Source of the DNA: Gautieria morchelliformis
Taxonomy: Eukaryota; Basidiomycota; Agaricomycetes; Gomphales; Gomphaceae
Direction of reading: 5' to 3'
Length of the DNA: 64,000 nucleotides
NCBI GenBank assembly: GCA_015179125.1
Contig: WHVA01000116.1
Span: forward strand, 62,001 to 126,000
Position 1 is the first letter of the stretch. Each line of letters starts with the position of its first letter. Below the pieces are notes generated by a model that worked only from the letters and a program-made list of their open reading frames with translations, had not been told where the DNA came from and did no database searches. A program made the position numbers and the translations under genes. Below are positions 31,620 through 43,555 of the stretch, one piece after another.

Positions 31620-33294
31620 ATGGTCTCATACGCCTCATTGACTCTCCTACTAGGAGCATCATTGCCAGTTTTTTGTTCAATGCTCTCTGCCTCATCGGCT
31701 TCGGCAATCGTACCCAGCTTCTCGTATCCTTTCAATCCTCGGGATTATGTCCCCTACCAGCATATAGCTCGCTGTACTGGGATCAATCGCTCCATGCCTG
31801 ATCAACCTAGCGTACAGGAAATTCAGCTACGTGAGTCGCTATATGCTCGATGCCGTTACGTCATTATCTTGTGGAAGACTATCTTCCTTCTTTTCCCCAT
31901 GGCTAGACAGATATGCAGTTAGATTGCACCTTTATCAAATTTTGAATTTCCTCTCCTTCGTAAATGTTCTATTGACGCATATAATCATACAGAATACACT
32001 TATATTTTCAACCCTCGGGCCACACGTACCCTTCTCCTTGTCCACGGCTGGCCGAGCTTGTGGAGCACTTGGTCTAACCAAATTCTACATTTCGGTGTAT
32101 GTCCTCATCAGTTGGTTCCCACACTTACGTTTTTGCCAAAATTAAATCCCCCACTTCCAGCCATCTTATTCACTCCTAGTGCCTACACTCCGGGGTTTCG
32201 GTCCTTCCACGCATCCAGGTGACGTTCAGACATCGGGAGCGATACCAGATATCGTCGAAGACCTTGCATGCATTATGCGTGATGCTCAAGTTGAACAAGT
32301 GACATGTATCGGACATGACTGGGGTGCGCAGGTTTGTTGGGAAGCTGCCCGCGCAAGACCAGACCTGGTTCAGGCAGTTGCTGGTGCCGTCGTACCGGTG
32401 GGTCGAGCATGCCTACTTGCTGCCCATCACCTAACACTTCCCTGGCGTAGTATATGCCGTCGGCTGGGAATTTCACGCCGATAGAGAGCATTATCCCGTT
32501 TCTCCCGCATCTGACTTACCAAGTCTGCCATTTCCATCTCAGCTGGGGATGCTGTCCTGACGTCTGCCTTGGCAGGTATACTTTGCATCGCGAACTAAGA
32601 CTGCCGTGACGGAGCTGAATGCTTCGATTCGGCGGAGCCTCCGGGCTGCTCTTCGCACGGTGGATTCACCCCCGCCTCCCGCCTTTCTCACCAGTCGCGA
32701 TGATTTCCTTGGCGCATGGAGGAATGTGACACAGATACCTCAGACGCCATTATTTACCCTGGAGGAGGAGGACTATCTCGTGGAACAATACAAAATCCAA
32801 GGCTTTGAATACAGTGCGTATATGGCTTTCGGTGCCTCTCGGCGCTCTCCGTCAATCTTTCGGAACATTGGCCGTTTGTACTGACACTCTGCATGCAGCG
32901 CTTGAGTTCTACACAAACGCAAATCGTATATCGGCTTACGAGCGTGCGCAGTCCCAGGGGAACTTTACAATTCCACAGCCTGCCTTGTTCATTGCTCCCA
33001 CCGGTGTAAGCATAAGGTCTACTCGACGTGGTCGTTATCGAACTGATTTGTGGTATTTGTGTGTAGGATCCAGTTGCAGACTGGCTCACGGCAGCTAAGC
33101 TGCTTGGCTCTAGCTCTTATATCCCCAAACTGACGACTGAGACAATGAGTACCGCTCACTGGCCTCAGCTAGAGCGCCCCAAAGAATTCAACCAAATTCT
33201 CGAGAGGTGGCTGAATGAGCTTTCTCCGTCTTCTCGAACCCCCGGTGGTTCCTCCCTACACACCGGGAGTGCGCGGGATGTTGGCGAGCTATGA
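31620..33294 (+). CDS. Epoxide hydrolase (alpha/beta-hydrolase fold), probably secreted
   Basis: This gene opens epoxides to vicinal diols. Exon 1 (31620-31830) has a hydrophobic N-terminus (LTLLLGASLPVFCSML) that may be a signal peptide. After a 162-base intron comes TLLLVHGWPSLWSTWSNQI with the HGWP oxyanion motif, then LRGFGPSTHPGDV and the nucleophile motif CIGHDWGAQV (about 32310). Later exons, joined by clear GT..AG introns (donors near 32400, 32521, 32816 and 33007), give VVPYMPSAGNFTP, TYQVYFASRTKTAV, GFEYTLEFYTNANRISAYER and DPVADWLTAAKLL. The catalytic His is in TAHWPQLERPKEFN (about 33155). Stop TGA 33292. The exact border of the second intron (about 32095-32180) is uncertain. It appears intact and stands alone. 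Confidence 0.88.
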
Positions 33295-33800
33295 ATTGTG
33301 ACAACTTAGCACTGACAAAACGTGACTTCCGCGACTCCGTATATCTCAACAGGATCTTACTTATATTTCATATTATTCTTACTGTAATATCTAACATTTT
33401 AGCATCAGGATATTAATCTTGCATACATACCTGTCGCCTAGTCTATACATGCACAGCTATTGTTATTCTATATATATTATGCAGACTTTCATTAATAGCT
33501 GGACCCGAGAATGTATATCTGTGAGCATTTATATTATACGGTGGTACTCCACGTAACGCCCAATGTTGCGTCAGTACGTTAGAGACAGGACAACTGCTTA
33601 GGTTCATCACAAACATCACAACATACCCATGAGGGAAAACTGGACACTGGGCAACTTGTTCAAGAAATGGGCAGATCATCAAAGCAGGGATAACGTCTCT
33701 CGAATCCATGCTCGGGTGTCTGTTGACGAGATATCCAACGGATTAGCAGCACACGTGGCACGTGGCAGTTACTAAAAGTAACCACGTGTCTCGAGGCGGG
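33295..33800. other. Intergenic, nothing seen
   Basis: AT-rich 3' flank of the epoxide hydrolase with no open frame of interest. Confidence 0.6.
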
Positions 33801-33809
33801 TCAGAACGT

Positions 33810-34761
33810 CCAACATCGTCTTGCTGCATGGACGCGAAAATATCTGTACCCGGATGGAAACTACCGGACGCAGTCCATGCTTCAGTCAGCTTGGAGCTAA
33901 GGAGCTTAGGACGAAGCTTCCGCCCTCTGACTAAACGCACCACCCAACAGTACACTTCCCGCTGGTGGGTCACGAGTGACGTAGTGGCCTCTGTTCGGAT
34001 GGCGATAGGCACCGTTCACGCGCACGGACCGTTCACTCCCACTAGTCGAGGCTCAGAAGCAGCGACTCCTAAACAGGTCTGGAAGGGCGAGCGGTCGGGG
34101 TAGCGGTAGCCCCTGACGAGAGCTTTCGTCGGCTCGAAACCGCTGCACACCCGTCTCCCCTAGCAACCCTCTTCCCTACCAGCGAAAGCCCAATCCTCGG
34201 AGACGGCTGTCTGCGGTAGGTGCAAAGGTTGTGGTCTGCCCAGCGGCGCTCTGTTGGACGCAGCGACCCGCGGCTTCGCTCGCAGGTAGCATAGCTAAAT
34301 CAAACGTCAAACACTGCAGTAGCGGACGCAGAATAATGTGAATAACATAACCATTGAACGATTATCCAGCATCGTCTTGCTGCATGGACGCGAGAATGTA
34401 TGTCTCCGGACTGGAAACTACCGGACGCAGTAACCTGGTTAGTCAGTCAGTGGCCTCTGTTCAGGTAGCTAAAGGCACTGTTCATGCACATGGACCAGTT
34501 ACTCCATCTAGTGCCATAAGGCTCAGAGGTAGCGAACCCTAAACAGAACTGGAAGGGGTAGCGGTAGGGGTAGCGGTAACCCCCTGACGAGAGCTTTCGT
34601 CAGCTCGAAACCTCTGCACATCCGCCTCCCCTAGCAACCCTCTTCCCTAGCTAACAGAGCCCAGTCTTCGGAGACGGCTGCCTGCAGCGGGTGCAAAGGT
34701 TGTGGTCTGCCCAGCGGCGCTCTGCTGGACGCGGCGGCCTTGCGGCTTCGCCTTGGCTAAT
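33810..34761. repeat. Diverged direct duplication of about 400-470 bp, GC-rich
   Basis: The segment at about 33810-34283 recurs at about 34366-34761. Both begin with CATCGTCTTGCTGCATGGAC, share ACTACCGGACGCAGT, CCTGACGAGAGCTTTCGTC, CCCCTAGCAACCCTCTTCCC and GGTGCAAAGGTTGTGGTCTG, and end near GCGGCTTCGC. Copy 2 has a deletion relative to copy 1. No shared long frame, so it is more likely non-coding. Its nature is unknown. Confidence 0.85.
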
Positions 34762-35580
34762 ACTGTATCTGAATCTCGACACGCATCTAAACTCCTACTC
34801 AGCTGCCGCAATTGACTGTATTTAGGCTTCATAGGTCCAATGATGATTGGTGAGCGGAACGGCGGCGTTGATCGCTTCGTCAGACGTACGAGATTTAGGC
34901 GATGATCACGCGGAGAACTCGGATACTTAGGCGACAAATTCAACTGCAATAACTAAGTGAGTAAAGGCAGGATTCAGGCATGTTGGAGATGGCGGCTCGA
35001 CAACATCCAAGTGCTACCTATATCCTGGGCTGCCTGGCCCCGAGCTCGCTTTGGTGCCAGGATACGAGAGAGCACGAGCCGAAATGGCCGTTCCGACAAT
35101 CAAGAGCATTTGATGCCAATGCAGTAGCCGTACAATTCCGGGACGAGCGGCAGTGAGCTTCGGGATCGACATTGAGACTGCTGTAGCAGAGACTGCAGAG
35201 GTGACTCCTTGTAGAGACCATATGCCCAATTCAGCCAGCCTCCGCCCCACATGGTGCACCAGAGGACTAGCAAGCGCAAACTCGGCGAAAATGGAACGTC
35301 GTTCACACCATTCACCTTCGAGAAGCTTCACTGAATATATCTGGTGCTCCGAGATGATCTCGGCAGCGACGCACGGATGGTCTGAGGTCTGAGGTCTGAG
35401 GACCTGGGGCTGTCCTGGAAGGAGCTGGAGGACAACATATTGTTCGTGTGTGGCTGGCTGGAAGCCTGCACACTGCCTCCACGCACAAGGAGTGTTTACA
35501 TACCATGCGCAGCAGGCCGTTCCCGCGGAGCCGTGCGGAGATCGAAACATACCAGGCGTGTGTTGTGCCAAGTTTGGCGT
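34762..35580. other. No convincing gene
   Basis: A 185-codon reverse frame (35014-35571) is open but has no recognisable motif, overlaps other frames, and lies in GC-rich DNA where chance frames are long. A short GGTCTGAGGTCTGAGGTCTG triplet sits near 35380. The right end is the promoter region of the next gene. Confidence 0.5.
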
Positions 35581-35587
35581 CTATATA
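35581..35587 (+). promoter_or_regulatory. TATA box of the GPI-anchored protein gene
   Basis: CTATATA lies about 100 bases before the ATG at 35689, followed by a CT-rich tract (CTTTTCCTCTCTTCC), the usual core promoter layout of highly expressed basidiomycete genes. Confidence 0.6.
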
Positions 35588-35688
35588 GCCTGCTTCTCAA
35601 CCTTTTCCTCTCTTCCACGCCCTCCCCCGTCCTTTAAATCCCTGCATCAACGCACCCACACTCTCTCAACTCCACGAAAATCCCCACA

Positions 35689-36530
35689 ATGTTCGCCCAA
35701 GTATTGTGAGCACCTCGTCTTCTTCGTCGTTTCCATACTCATCTTCCACCGCCAGCGTGGCCGTTCTTGCCCTTGTGTCTTTCGCACAGGCGGCAATTAC
35801 CATTGGTGGCCTCAACATCAAGGGCAACAGCAGCAACACGATCACCTGGACATCCTCGGATACCAGCACCGACCCCGAGTCCTTCTCCATTGAACTCATC
35901 AACCAGGTCTTCAACTCCCAGTTCGCCCTCGCCAACAATATCCCGACAACCCAGGGTAGCATCACCTTCCAGCTTCCCGTCGTGGCACCCGGGTATGTCT
36001 TGTAAACTCATCTGTCATCGAATCATGGCCTTGACAAATGTCGTAAAGCCCTGGCTACACAGTTGAATTCGTCAACCCGGGCAACATCAACGATATCTTC
36101 GCGACCTCGGCTCCTTTCTCGGTGCAGGAGAATGACGGTAATACTTTTATATGCCCTTTCCTACGTACTCGTAGCCTGATCACCCTCAAGTTTCATCGTC
36201 CTCGGCGGCCTCCGCCACGGGCGTCTCCTCGTCGGCTGTCGGCGTCTCTTCTCTCACTTCCGCTCTCACAACCGCGTAGGCTTCATTCATAAACCCCATG
36301 CCTCTTTTCATACACTGACCGTGCCCATCCATAGTGGCAGCCTCACACAGACTGGCGTCTCGGCCACTGGCACTGCGCCTCTCTCCGTAAGCAGCGCCAG
36401 TAGTGCTGGTGCTTCCTCCTCTGCCGCCTCTTCCACCAGCGCCAGCCCGACACCCAACGGTGCAATGGGACTTGTGCCCTCCGGCTCTTTCGCAGCAATC
36501 ATCGCTGGGGTCATTGCCCTCGTGTTCTGA
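35689..36530 (+). CDS. Ser/Thr-rich GPI-anchored cell-wall protein with Kre9/Knh1-like domain
   Basis: The ATG at 35689 opens a tiny first exon. Splicing at GTGAGC..CGCCAG gives MFAQVFVAVLALVSFAQAA, a clear signal peptide. Next comes a beta-sandwich stretch (ITIGGLNIKGNSSNTITWTS, SFSIELINQVFN, ITFQLPVVAPG). A second intron (GTATGT..GTAAAG) joins it to PGYTVEFVNPGNINDIFATS and FSVQEND, as in the Kre9/Knh1 N-terminal family (PF10342 type). Two more introns lead to a Ser/Ala/Thr-rich stalk with SAP-like low complexity. The C-terminus GSFAAIIAGVIALVF is a short hydrophobic tail after a small-residue region, as needed for a GPI anchor. The protein should sit on the outer membrane face or wall. About 200 residues, intact. 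Confidence 0.85.
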
Positions 36531-37018
36531 ACATAAAATATGAACGTCCAGCGTGGCTCTCGCGCCCTGGGCTTCCTTCATTGTCAAATCTGCCGATGAT
36601 GTGCCCGGACTTGGTAGTGGTTAGGTTATGTCCAATGAACCTTGGATGGTCGTAATACCACTAGTGTCTCTTCCTATTCTTGTCATGTCCCGTATCGCTT
36701 TTTAGGTCTTTGTTTCTATTCGCATGGATTTTTTGAACCCTCTCCCCTGGATTTTGTGACTCGTCCACTAGTCTTTACACCCGTGACGTTTTACCCCATA
36801 TCCGTACCTACCCTACTACTGTACCTGACGCCTCCCCGTTTTTCAATCATGACGACCGTGTTTGTGCAGTACGTACGCCATTGCGTGTTGTACCCTCATG
36901 CTATAACATACGTAGTGGCATATCATAGGGTGACTGCTCGGTTTTACACTCGCAACGCGTTTTGTGGCTGAGCGTTTTTCCTACGCCACGGTATATTGCG
37001 GAGCTGTAAAATTTCACC
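36531..37018. other. Intergenic, nothing seen
   Basis: Holds the 3' flank of the GPI-protein gene and the promoter of ATP23. No motif stands out. Confidence 0.5.
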
Positions 37019-37944
37019 ATGTCTTCATCCGACGCGTCCCCCTCTTCATCGTCGTCAGATGCAAGACAATTCGATAGATGGCGGAAGAATCTCTCTTGGG
37101 CTACCGGGCTTGGGCTAAACCCTGAGGAGCAGCAAATACGCCAACGCGATCTCGACCGAAAGCTCGACGAATCCCTACTAAGAAGATGTGAAAAGATGAA
37201 GCTTGGGCTGGTAGAGACCAGTAGGTCTCCTGTTTCTGTTCCGCATTGATACCGGGGGACTCACCCATCTGGCAGGCCCTGCTGTCGTGTTCATGTTGAA
37301 GCACCTACGGCTCTCTGGCTGTGCCGTTTCTCCGCAACATATCCAATGCGCGTCATGCAACGCAACAACGTCCGGCGGCTTCTCCCCAGACAGCGGCGGC
37401 ATCCTCATCTGCACGCGCGGGTTCACGAACCGAAAACACATGGAGAACACGATAGTCCACGAGCTGGTGCACATGTACGACCACTGCAAGTTCAAAGTCG
37501 ACTGGAGCAATCTCCGGCACCACGCCTGTAGCGAGGTGCGTTGTGTAGCCGATGCGGGGTGTGTGTCGTGAATAACGAACGAGTGGTTCGGTTCTGGCAG
37601 GTCCGCGCGGCCAGTCTTAGTGGAGACTGTCGCTGGGGTCGGGAGATCAACCGTTTCTTTTTTACGTTCTCGAAGCAGCATCAGGTTTTCGACGTTCTTT
37701 GCTCGTGCTCGCACCATTCTCTCTGACGTTTACGCTGTGGACTAGGTATGCGCACGCAGGCGCGCTATTCTGTCGGTCTCCGCGAATCCGAACTGTCCCG
37801 ATACCGCCACGGCGGAGCGGGCAGTCAACGAGGTGTGGGAGAGCTGTTTCAGCGATACGCGACCATTTGACGAGGCGCGTCGATCATTCCGTGTTACTTT
37901 CGCAAGTGCTGATAGGAGAAGCTGTAACAGATATATTAGACTGA
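37019..37944 (+). CDS. ATP23: Mitochondrial inner-membrane protease Atp23 (peptidase M76)
   Basis: Atp23 matures the Atp6 precursor and helps ATP synthase assembly, acting in the intermembrane space. Exon 1 has a Ser-rich start and [20 protein letters not shown], then [11 protein letters not shown]. Splicing (GTAGGT..TGGCAG) gives [20 protein letters not shown], then [34 protein letters not shown] and the zinc motif [20 protein letters not shown] (HELVH). Further exons carry [20 protein letters not shown] and [42 protein letters not shown]. These conserved Cys motifs match the family throughout. The C-terminal end is less sure: a possible last intron (GTGTTA..AACAG) leads to a stop at 37942-37944, while reading on reaches 38150. 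Intact. Convergent with the TPX2-like gene. Confidence 0.94.
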
Positions 37945-38174
37945 CTTTGGAAGACTTTACGTTGTACAGTATACCGATGCTTCAAATAGACATACCTACT
38001 CACACCTGCAGACACGTGCCCTCCATTTGGAATATCATCCTAGCTGATGGTTACGTGACGGTCGGTCTAATTGCTACCAGTCACCCCTCGGAGCTGATTG
38101 TGGTGGGCGACTTACGGCTCAGCCGAGTCTCTATCTCCATTAGTAATTAACATGAAATACAAGTATCAGACAGA

Positions 38175-40469
38175 TCACTTGCGCAAGTCCTTATACCACT
38201 CGGGCACTTCGTGAGCCTTCGGCACCGTTCGCTTCCTCGCCTCTCTATATGCCCTCTCTTCCTGCTCCGCCCTTTCCCGTTCTCGCATTTCTCGCTGTTG
38301 CTCAACGGCCCTCTCCCGCTCCCTCCTCTCCGCCTCGAACTTCTCCCTTTCCTTCGCCCGCACCATCGTCGTCAGCGCTGGGGCCTCTGAACGCGTGACA
38401 GGCACAACCTGTCTGCTTCGCATAGCCTCTTCCTGCGCAGCATGTAGAGCGGCGAAATCAGGCATGGGCAGTGCCTGGGGCATCGTATGAGATCGCCAGG
38501 TCTGCCGCTTCGCCTCAAGCTCCGCATTACGTTGTGCTGCACGTGCGTCGGAATGAAAGGTGAACGCGGCGGGGATTGTTGGACGTATGGCGGGACGGGC
38601 AGGCGGCGCCTTTTTATTTTGGTAGCAAGGGTTAGCGCAGGCACGCCTCAAAAGAAACAAGGGGACTGATTCACCGGTTTGCTAAAATGTGGCGTAGCGC
38701 CTGCTGCTTTGAAATTCGTCTTTTCTTTTACCTTCTCTCCTCTCGCACCTGTTCTCTCGCGACCCTTCTGTGTCCTCTCCAGCGCGCGCTGCCGATTCAC
38801 ATCGCTTGCAGACGCTGGACCAGGTGGCAGTGTGAGCGTCGCGAGTGGACGCTGCGTCGCCACGGTAGATTTCTCATGAGGCTTCACCTTCAGATCTCGT
38901 TTAGATGTCACGGTCCCGATGGGCTGGGTTTTGAGCCGTGGCTGTATTGTAGCTTTGTTCACGGTGCCAGAGAGGCCCAAAGGCTTGGGCTTGGATGTTC
39001 CGACCGCAGGGGCAGCACGTGTGACCTTGCTAAGTCCAGTGAAGGGCTGGGCAGATGCGCTTGGCGCCTGGCTTGCCATCTCCACATTCAGCTTGCCCTT
39101 CTTACCCTCCGGGAATAGCATCCCATCTGATGGGCGCTTTCTCGAGGGGCGCATTGGGGATACATTCGCTTGTCGCTCTGTACTCATTTCATTTTCCTTG
39201 TCCACAGTGTCACGTTTTGAAGGCGACAGGTCAGAGAGGGTGAGAACATCGCCTTGGTGTCGATATCTAGATGGTGAAAGCTTGGTGGGAGAAAGTGGTC
39301 TGGATGAGGGGCCAGCTAAACTCTCTTGTGGGTGTGTAGTGGTACTGTCCTCAAGAATAGAAGTGTCAAGGGGTTTGCCTGCTGACGACCTTGAGCCGGC
39401 GGCAGTGGAAGCTACATCGGGAGTTGATGGCTTGCTCGCAGAAGACGAAAGGCTGACAGCGTCAGATAAGTCTCTGGCGGCAAACCTTGCGCTAATAGTA
39501 GGACACACCCTAACGAGCCCCTCAACTTCTCACCGTACATGACTAAGACATCGATAAGTCCTCCGCCAATTGCAGCGATCCCACTCCCGCTGCTTTGCCT
39601 TCTCTCGCTGGTCTGTTGGACCTCGGCGACTACGTCACCCCACCTCGGGCGGTCGGCTTCAGGGGTATGTTGGGCTGTTGTAAGTGTGCGGGCGAAGGTA
39701 GAGGGTGGGATGGTAGGTGGGGGTTTTGAGGGCTTAAGAATGGATTTGGGTTGTGTGGTGGAAGTGGCAACATGGGATCTGTGCTTTGCAATGCCCGCAT
39801 CTTTGTCAAGAACAGGCTTGACACAGACATGAGTGTATGGATACAAACGGCGGAATACACAAGACTCACTCGCTTTTTTGCCTTACCAGTAACTTTGCGC
39901 GCATCATTGACGTGACTCTCTGGGGCTTTTATCTGTCGCCCGGCTGCTACAGTAGAGGCTTTCCCGCTGGGAATAGTCACGGTATGGGTGTTATTACGCT
40001 GTCCTAATTCACCCTTGCCGTGTTGCAGCCGGGCTGTGGACTTGGATGAGAGGTCGAGGCCCATTTGCTGGTAGCTATCCCGCTTGCGACGCTGAAACAT
40101 ATCATCGACCGACTCCTTCTTGGGCAGTATATGACGCACGGAAGCGTCTTTCTCTGTCTGTTTTTCTGTTGCTCCGCCTTCCGCCTGTCCGTGATTGGTC
40201 GTGCCCTCATGCTGAAAGGCCATTATAACATCTCCCTTCTCTCTTTGTGGCGTGATTTCACTGAGTGTCAAGGGAGAATGGTTTGGTGGACTGGGAAGCG
40301 GCGTCGTAAATGGATCGCTATCAAGGCCGCCAACTTCATCATCGAATGGATCGACTTCCAGCCCCAAGTTTCCTAGTCGATCGTCGCTCAGTAGCCCCGT
40401 ATCATCGAAGGAAGGGATCTGAAATGAGCTATCAGAGATGTCTTGAAAGTGCCTCTGGCTAATATCCAT
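38175..40469 (-). CDS. TPX2-like microtubule-associated protein (C-terminal TPX2 domain)
   Basis: The protein starts at MDISQRHFQDISDSSFQIPS (ATG 40469) and continues with an acidic, Pro/Ser-rich, disordered N-terminal half. Introns fit at 39817-39869 (GTGAGT..GTCAAG), near 39483-39545, and near 38610-38673 (GTGAATCAG..AAAAAG with a GCTAAC branch site). Joining at the last gives KPAPPARPAIRPTIP-AAFTF. The C-terminus has FTFHSDARAAQRNAELEAKR, MPDFAALHAAQEEAMRSR, a long charged coiled coil (EREKFEAERRERERAVEQQR) and RTVPKAHEVPEWYKDL. The HSDARA..R.E.E.K pattern followed by a coiled coil is the TPX2_C signature (PF06886 type). By family it binds microtubules in the mitotic spindle. About 700 residues; looks intact. 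Confidence 0.72.
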
Positions 40470-43400
40470 GGTCGAGGTTAAAGTTGAAGGTGAGTCCGTG
40501 ACTGTTCTGCGCGACGCGTCCGTCACGTGACATTCACGATTGTTTCAACCGGTGAGAAGACTCGCTTCGCTACTTCGAGCACCACAAAGGTTCCGCATAG
40601 TTGGACAGTGTTCAATGACTGAATTCATATTCCAAACTTCAAGTTATATCCTGATATGGCTTGGAATTTCGCACTGGACCTGTCCAATTTCATGTCGCTA
40701 CCTGGGCTCTCATTTGTATCTCGCAAGTCACGATGATGAATGTCCGACCGTAGCGTTGATCTGCATATTCCTGGGGTTATCCTGCAGCCATCCCGGTGTT
40801 CATATGGTACGGCATGCCGGCCTAAGGGTCTGGTCCTTCCTCGTAAGTTGCACTACCCCTAATCGGCCAAGCAACGGCAAGTGTTAAACGTTTAGTGCCG
40901 AGTACCAGTGCAAGTGACCAAAAACAGCGACGCAGGCGCAGGTATGGTAAGTGCAGATACCCAATCCGAGGGTTAGCATGTCCTCACAGCTCCAATCTTA
41001 TGATCGCGTATGTTATCGATGAAAATCAGATAGCACCCGCAGCGAACCACCTGCGTTGAATGTCCAATGTTACAGCGTGGAGCAGGGCAGCCATCTGACA
41101 GGTGAACGCCATCGCTCCGCGAACAGAATGCGATGAGCCAGGACACCGTTTCATCGGTCCATCCCGAAAGCTTGTTGTTTCCACGTCGAGCCTAACCTCA
41201 TCATTCCAAGGGTGGGTCCTTCCGAATGCACATCTCCGGTCAGCCACTTGCTGAACCTGGCAATCGATGGTCTTCGCACTTTTCTTCCATCCATGCAAAC
41301 AACGATGGCTGATGGCTGTTGCTTGTCTCAAGAGGCGTCGCGGTCGGGGGGCTTCTGGTCGTCGAAACGTTGGGCCGACACCGGGCACAGCGGAACGTTC
41401 CGCTAGTGGCCCTGCAAATTCTCTTCTAGGCTGGTGTGTCGCACGACCGTACTGCTCGTAGGGTCTTTCCCCTTTGTATCGTTCAATGACAGGCATATCA
41501 GCTCACATGGAATATGTTGAGTCCACAATCATCTTTGGATACCATGTGATCCTTCGACCAAATAGCAAACAAACCTGCGGAGTTCTTGTCACATTAAGTC
41601 CTCCGTGCGAAACCTGAATCTTCGCAGATAACAATCACAGGCAACCCTACTTCGGCCTTTTGTACGCCGCTGACCTGGGGATGACGTCGCGTCAGAATCG
41701 CAGGTCCAATCATCTCGATCGATTAGAGATTCCGGTAATTGCTCTTACCGAATACGACCAGGTTAGCCCTTGCTCCCGCATCCCTTGCTAGAGGTCCTGC
41801 GCTTTGTCTGCAGAGTAAGAGATTCAGTAGCAATTTCGTAGGCTGAAATCTGCCACCCAAATCGGTAGCGAGACAACACGTGTTCACAGAGGGACACGTG
41901 AGTGGCCGGGCGGTCTCCACAACAATAACAGCAAGGGATTTTGAAACCTACACCATCGATGACTCTAACCATACTTTTGTTTAACATATCTAACGCGCGC
42001 TGGCCGTTGATGGCGGGCCAATGATAATGTCAAGGAGACACGTGAGTACTGATGGTACCCTACCTACCCATCTCCACGCCGTGAGGCATAGATTGCGACG
42101 GTTGCATAAGCTGCGATGTCGGCCATCCGGCCTTCGGACCGGTTCCTCCGCGGCCTTTCTCAGATCGCATGTCGTCATGTCTGCACCACCGTTACGTGTA
42201 AAGGGGATTTGTTAAATCATAGTTTGGATTCGGCAGACAACACTAGCGACAATAGCAACAGCGAATACATGATAGCGCGACAGATATTCATAAACTCTTA
42301 TGGGCAATGTGAGCACCACGCCATTCTAGTCTCGGGAACAGGCTTAGAGAAGAAGTACAACAAGTAGTTGGGTTCTGGAGAACGAAGGTGTGAGCCGGGA
42401 GGCAGAAAGATATCGAGAGGAGAGCATTTACGCGTGTGGCTTCTCGCTCTAGTGGTGACTCGGACAAGCCGCTCTAGTACTTCTTGTTCTGTGGCAGAAG
42501 AGTGAGTATACGCGCAGTGGAGAGGCTGGCAGAACACGGACGGGGTTGAATGGGCAGTCTGGAGGGCGGTTTAGTTCAGAGACGTGTGGCACAATGAAAA
42601 CACATACTAGGGTCATGCGCATTGCGCCAACCACAGTGAGCACACTGGGCGGAGCTCTGGACGACTGGCGTCGCGTCAGAAGCCTTCGCCTCAGTGGTGG
42701 GGGCAGCAGCGTGGACGTGTTGCATGATGAGAGTAGGTGTTGGAGAGGGTGTTAGAACAGTTGTTTGAGTGCAGAGGTGGGTTGAGTCTGGAGAACTGAG
42801 GTGGTTTCAGAGGTGGTATTTATGCAAACATTTCGAGTCCCGCCCTTGCGGGCAGCGTTATCTGGGTCACGAGAGAGAGCGAGTACATCGGGCGCGCCCA
42901 GTTTGGACAGAAGTATTACATCAGCATCCACCGATAATAATAAAATAAATAAATACATAATGCTATACTGGAGATCGCGATAGATGTCGGCCTTCATTGG
43001 TACTAGCGTGGATTCAACGCCGAAACCAACTCCGACATTCCGACTAGGAACGAGTTGGCTGCCAGCAAGCTGAATGGCCCGTCGTGTGTAAGATTCACTT
43101 CTACACTGTATTTATCCGGTGAACCAAAGTTGGCGGTGGCAACTAAATGACCAGCGCCGGCCAATTTATTGCTTGCCACACCATTAATCCGAAAACGAAC
43201 TAGCTCTTTATAGTGTGCAAACGTTTAATTTCCAACGGCGGTGAACTCTAACTATATGTCAATCCCGGGAACTGGAGCTGTTGAAAGGATGCTAAGTTCA
43301 CTGCCTCTGGTGTCCCGTTCCGCCATCTCGCCATCTTCCGCACTCCCGCTTTTCCATCAAGCCAATAAGTAGCACCAATGAATACGACGCTCCACTCCCA

Positions 43401-43555
43401 TAAACCCCGAATCCTTTGCGGCGGACCCTTTTGCAGAATTACTGCGGCAACGCTGATATCAGCACGGGACGGCACCTTGAATGGGCCGAGCCGAACGCTT
43501 CGTGCTCCACACCACCACGAAATTACAAGCTCAATTCACCTTCAGTTCATAGCCA
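40470..43555. other. Large gene-poor gap
   Basis: It begins with the promoter of the TPX2-like gene and ends with that of the enoyl-CoA hydratase. Open frames such as 41026-41496 (minus) and 42116-42367 show no family motif and no convincing splice pattern. No repeat or element end was seen. Confidence 0.5.

Noticed and set aside
35014-35571. 185-codon reverse open frame
   Set aside because: No motif, no splice logic, and it overlaps frames on the other strand in GC-rich DNA next to a promoter.
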